Shown here: positions 60,640 through 64,000 of the stretch, one piece after another
How the letters are laid out: every line of letters starts with the position of its first letter
Position numbering within the stretch: the stretch's first letter is position 1
From: Nyssa sinensis
Lineage: Eukaryota; Streptophyta; Magnoliopsida; Cornales; Nyssaceae
DNA length: 64,000 nt
Direction: 5' to 3'
Assembly (NCBI GenBank): GCA_008638375.1
Contig: CM018041.1
Coordinates: 3,835,501 to 3,899,500 of the forward strand
Translations under genes and position numbers: made by a program
The notes under the pieces: generated by a model
What the model was told of the DNA's origin: nothing
Databases searched by the model: none
What the model saw: only the letters and a program-made list of their open reading frames with translations

Positions 60640-60840
60640 GGATTACTCATCCAAATAATAAAATAAATTTCTTGAAACAGTATATTATTGATAAAACTGA
60701 ATAATAGATACAAATTATATCATATTTATAGAGTTAGAAAACTATTAGTTTGAATAGAAAATTATTAATTCTTGTACTAATTCTAATAGAATTCTAGAAA
60801 AAATTAAAATTGAAGTTTTTTAAAATTGAGCCCATAATAA
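60640..60840 (-). mobile_element. LTR-like remnant, family copy 3
   Basis: This block (attgataaaactgaataata, tatatcatatttatagagtt, attaattcttgtactaatt) is related to copies at 10700-10960 and 58930-59150, in inverted orientation to the latter. The CLE gene lies between the two inverted copies. Confidence 0.45.
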
Positions 60841-61849
60841 GAAACTAGATAAGAAAAGAAGAAGAAGATGGTCACAGACGGCATCTCGTTTTGAATCTGT
60901 CATCTCGTTTTGAATCGATCTTGACTTTAAGGCATCCGTCTCGTCATTCTAGATTAAAAGTAGGGACAATGATCCCCAAATATAGAACTACCAAAATTGT
61001 GTCTACTTTGACTTAAAATAAGACTTATATAGTTATCGTTCTCATAATTTCAAGAAATCTTCAACCACTTTTCCTAGTTCATAAAGTAAACTGGGAATAA
61101 GTCAAATACCAAGCAAAAAAAATATGAGTAAATTGATTAGTTTCTATATTGATCTTTGCATCACTACCAAGTTTATATATTTGAGCAGCCTGCAATGTGA
61201 CATCATTATGGCTTTTCTTGGGGTTTGGCAGTAAGGAAGATTAAAAAAACTCTTAATTGGAGTCATGAATCTGAGCCTCCACCTGTTTTATTCTCTTGTG
61301 GGGGATCACATACTACAATTTGGAAATTGGAAGCATATCATTAAAATTTGCTTTTAAAACAGCATTCCAGCACACTTGTATATTTTATATTTGTTTAATA
61401 TACTTGTTGAGAGAAGGATGGGCATCAGATACATTGAAAGATAAATGGAATCAGTAGGGCACGTTAGGAGAAGAGTGCAGGATAGTATTAATAATATTGA
61501 CAACAGCTCTGACAAGGACTTCTCCAATACAGAAATATTCTTGGAAAACTTATTCTTTAACATGAACTCTTAAGGATAAATTATAATTAAGCTCAAAAAC
61601 TATTAAACCCAATGATAATTTACCCTCTAGAGTTCATGTTAGTTGTAATTTTCCCAGTATTCTCTTCATGAACTTCCATCTTAATGTTAAGTGGCTGCAA
61701 CATTTATTAGAAAAAATGAATTCTAAACTGGCCAAGAAATGTTTTCAGGAGACAAAACAACCTGCATGCATATAACAACTCAAAAAACCTGTTTCCTTTG
61801 TTTCAACTTTCAAGTCTGTTTTTTAGCTTCTTTTTCTATCATTTGACTT
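60841..61849. other. Intergenic DNA
   Basis: No gene was recognised. The last 100 bases (gcatataacaactcaaaaaacc and onward) resemble the CLE gene's leader at about 59401-59435, so the duplicated unit begins before the pseudogene. Confidence 0.6.
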
Positions 61850-62099
61850 ATGAGAATCCAAAATTCTTCACTCCCATTCATAATTTTCACAGCACACTTG
61901 CACTAGTCCACATATCCAGTTTCTGGTACATTGATCATCCAACCAAGGAAGAAACAGAACAAAAATTAAGAATCAAGTTCTTTTCTACATTTTTGGGTCA
62001 CTTCTCCACCATTGTCACTGTCCAGAACCTGAGAATGACCTGATGCACACAGTTTCACACCAAATCGTCCCTGGTAGACCAAACCCACCGCACAATTGA
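61850..62099 (+). pseudogene. Decayed tandem copy of the CLE gene
   Basis: The copy starts ATGAGAATCCA like the intact gene (MRIQ) but reaches a TAG after 18 codons inside the signal sequence. The middle still aligns loosely (ggtacat, then gaagaaacagaa). In another frame the C-terminal motif survives as HQIVPGRPNPPHN followed by TGA (62097-62099), with Gly-to-Arg and Leu-to-Pro changes at two motif positions. Sequence past the stop (aatccgtttccaggaaatga, attctgttttca, cagagtttttctt) matches the 3' flank of the intact gene. It is judged non-functional because of the stop, frame changes and motif changes. Confidence 0.85.
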
Positions 62100-63112
62100 T
62101 TAGGTTTTCTCTAATTCAATCCGTTTCCAGGAAATGAAATTCTGTTTTCATTTGAGTGCAGAGAAAGAGCAGAGTTTTTCTTCCTTTTTTGGCAATGTAG
62201 AGTATGTTGCAAAGTTTTAAAGAAGAGATGTATTAAAGAATTATAGTTTTAAGGGAATGTAGTGGAAGTTTTCATGAGTAGATAAGAGTTGCACTTGATT
62301 GAGTTTGACAATATAGAAAAATTTCCTTCTGTTTTCCTTTTTCCTTCAGTTTCTCAGCAACCAACCAGGTTAATGAAGTGAAAACCTAGTTTCTGGCATG
62401 TAAGTCATAGCACACAAAACATTTACAATAAGTGTACACGGTTTTTGGGACTTGTGTGCATTGATTTTTCTCCTATAAACGCATTATCAATTATATTTTG
62501 TTTGCATTATTCCCAAATATTTACACATGTAGTCATTGTCATTTATCAATTACTTCAATGGTCACATCCCTATTGCATTGCCATTGTTAGAGCTTGAGAA
62601 GAGTTCCTATTCAGGCCATTGGGATGTTTCACAAAAATTTTAAATTTTCTGTGACTCATTGAAACTAACTTTCCCATAGATATTAAAAAAAAATTGAAAA
62701 GTTTATGAGACACTATTGCATAATGACGTGTTATGACAGTCTCACCAGTATTTTTGGTTTAGACAATTGGGACGGAAACAACTAAATAAATTGGAAATAA
62801 CATTGTTTTTTTTTTCTTTTTGTTTATTGATTTTATGTCATTTCCTAGTTAGTTAATTATGCAGCCTGCATGGTGACAACAAGGTTTTGGTTTTTTTTTT
62901 TTTTTCAGGCTAAAAATTAGGAGGATTAAGAAACTGTTAATTCCAGTACAAGCATGCTACTGTAGGCTTGATTTATTCTCTTCAAATGATCAACCGATGC
63001 ATTTTGGAAGCATTGTAGGACATGACCACATGAATGTGAGCAAAGAAATACATATTCTTTTAGAGTTTATTTTGATAAACATGCTAGCACAAAGTGAAAG
63101 ATTCAAGCATTT

Positions 63113-63155
<43 letters not shown>

Positions 63156-64000
63156 TTTGCACCCCCAAAAGAAAAGAAAATATTGGTGCCTTTCCTAGAA
63201 TAAGTCATCAGAGTGCTAGAAGACCATTTGCCAGAGATGCTCATTAGAATTAGCGAGTGCCATTCATGGAAAGAAGTTATTAATCCTAAAATAAAGAGTC
63301 AATTGGGCCTTTCATGAATTTCCCCTTATTCATTTTTGGCTTTCCAAAACAACTTCTCAACTTCATTACGCTATGTGTCAGATCCATCAAAATGGCCATT
63401 CTGTTGTAATGGATACGTCCTCTCAACCTTTATTTCTGAAAGAGGTTTAGCAGAGGAATCCTTTCTCCCTTTACCTTTTTGTATTTTATAAAAAAACTTT
63501 CTCAAATGATAACACAAACTGTTGGATTGGAAATGCTGGAAGAGAAAACTTGACCGGAGCCGGACCTGCACTTGGATTATGAAAATATAGAGAGACAACG
63601 TCCCAGGGAGTCGGATAGTTTATAGACAAAATGTAGGAATATATCTTAGGAGTGACTGAATACTAAATTCAATCTCGCACTTATCAACATAAGAGTACAG
63701 GTCTTATCTAAAGTCTTTTTTAAACGATCCATTCACATCATGTGATGCTCCGTAAAGTATGATTTTGGGTCATCCAATATAATAAACTAAACTAATTAAA
63801 CAGCAATATTTTGTGGTCCAATGATCCTGATAGGAAGAAACCATATCATGTGAGCTGGGAGGTGGCGCCAAGACCAAAAAAGATGGGAGATTTTGGCATT
63901 AGACCAGCTACGGCTTCAAATGTTGCTCTCTTTGCCAAGGCAAGCAAGAAAATTCTCAAGAAAGAGTGCATACTCTATGGGTTAGAAGTTAGAACTTTAG
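62100..64000. other. Intergenic DNA to the window end
   Basis: No gene was recognised. A T-run lies at 62890-62907 and an AT microsatellite of about 18 units at 63117-63152. The open frame on the minus strand at 63371-63598 has no recognisable similarity. Confidence 0.55.

Overview
This is nuclear DNA from a dicot plant. Coding exons are split by long AT-rich introns with GT/AG borders. Intergenic DNA holds plant-type TRIM, SINE, hAT/MITE and LTR remnants plus AT, CT and homopolymer tracts, and every recognisable protein is plant-like. I cannot name the species. The neighbours SEND1, an F-box/LRR gene and an MSBP gene match the Arabidopsis order around At3g48880-At3g48900, which I recall from knowledge and did not look up.
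Layout, left to right: (1) 1-5028, gene-free, with a TRIM element, a possible CACTA end and a SINE that abuts the next gene. (2) 5029-6156, minus: single-exon WD40 gene of the RUP1/RUP2 type (UV-B signalling). (3) 6157-11800, gene-free AT-rich DNA with MITE and LTR debris. (4) 11876-22523, plus: mismatch-repair gene MSH3, 12 exons, with an E2F-like site, CCAAT and TATA just upstream. (5) 24236-34771, minus: SEND1/GEN-like XPG-family nuclease, 14 exons, first intron apparently GC-AG. (6) 36399-41650, minus: two-exon gene for an 87-residue membrane protein resembling a mitochondrial complex I accessory subunit, with a 5 kb intron. (7) 48458-50156, plus: F-box/LRR gene with two in-frame stops. 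(8) 53304-55391, plus: membrane steroid-binding protein (cytochrome b5-like) with a C-terminal frameshift. (9) 59470-59751, plus: CLE-type signal peptide gene, followed at 61850-62099 by a decayed tandem copy. The rest is repeats.
Functional themes: MSH3 and SEND1 both act in DNA repair, but lie tail to tail and are independent genes. RUP and MSBP are neighbours in Arabidopsis on chromosome 5 (At5g52250/At5g52240), while F-box, MSBP2 and SEND1 are neighbours on chromosome 3. The window therefore looks like the unfractionated form of a region that Arabidopsis keeps in two duplicated pieces. Exon borders were read by eye from splice sites, reading frame and family knowledge; no alignment or transcript data were available.
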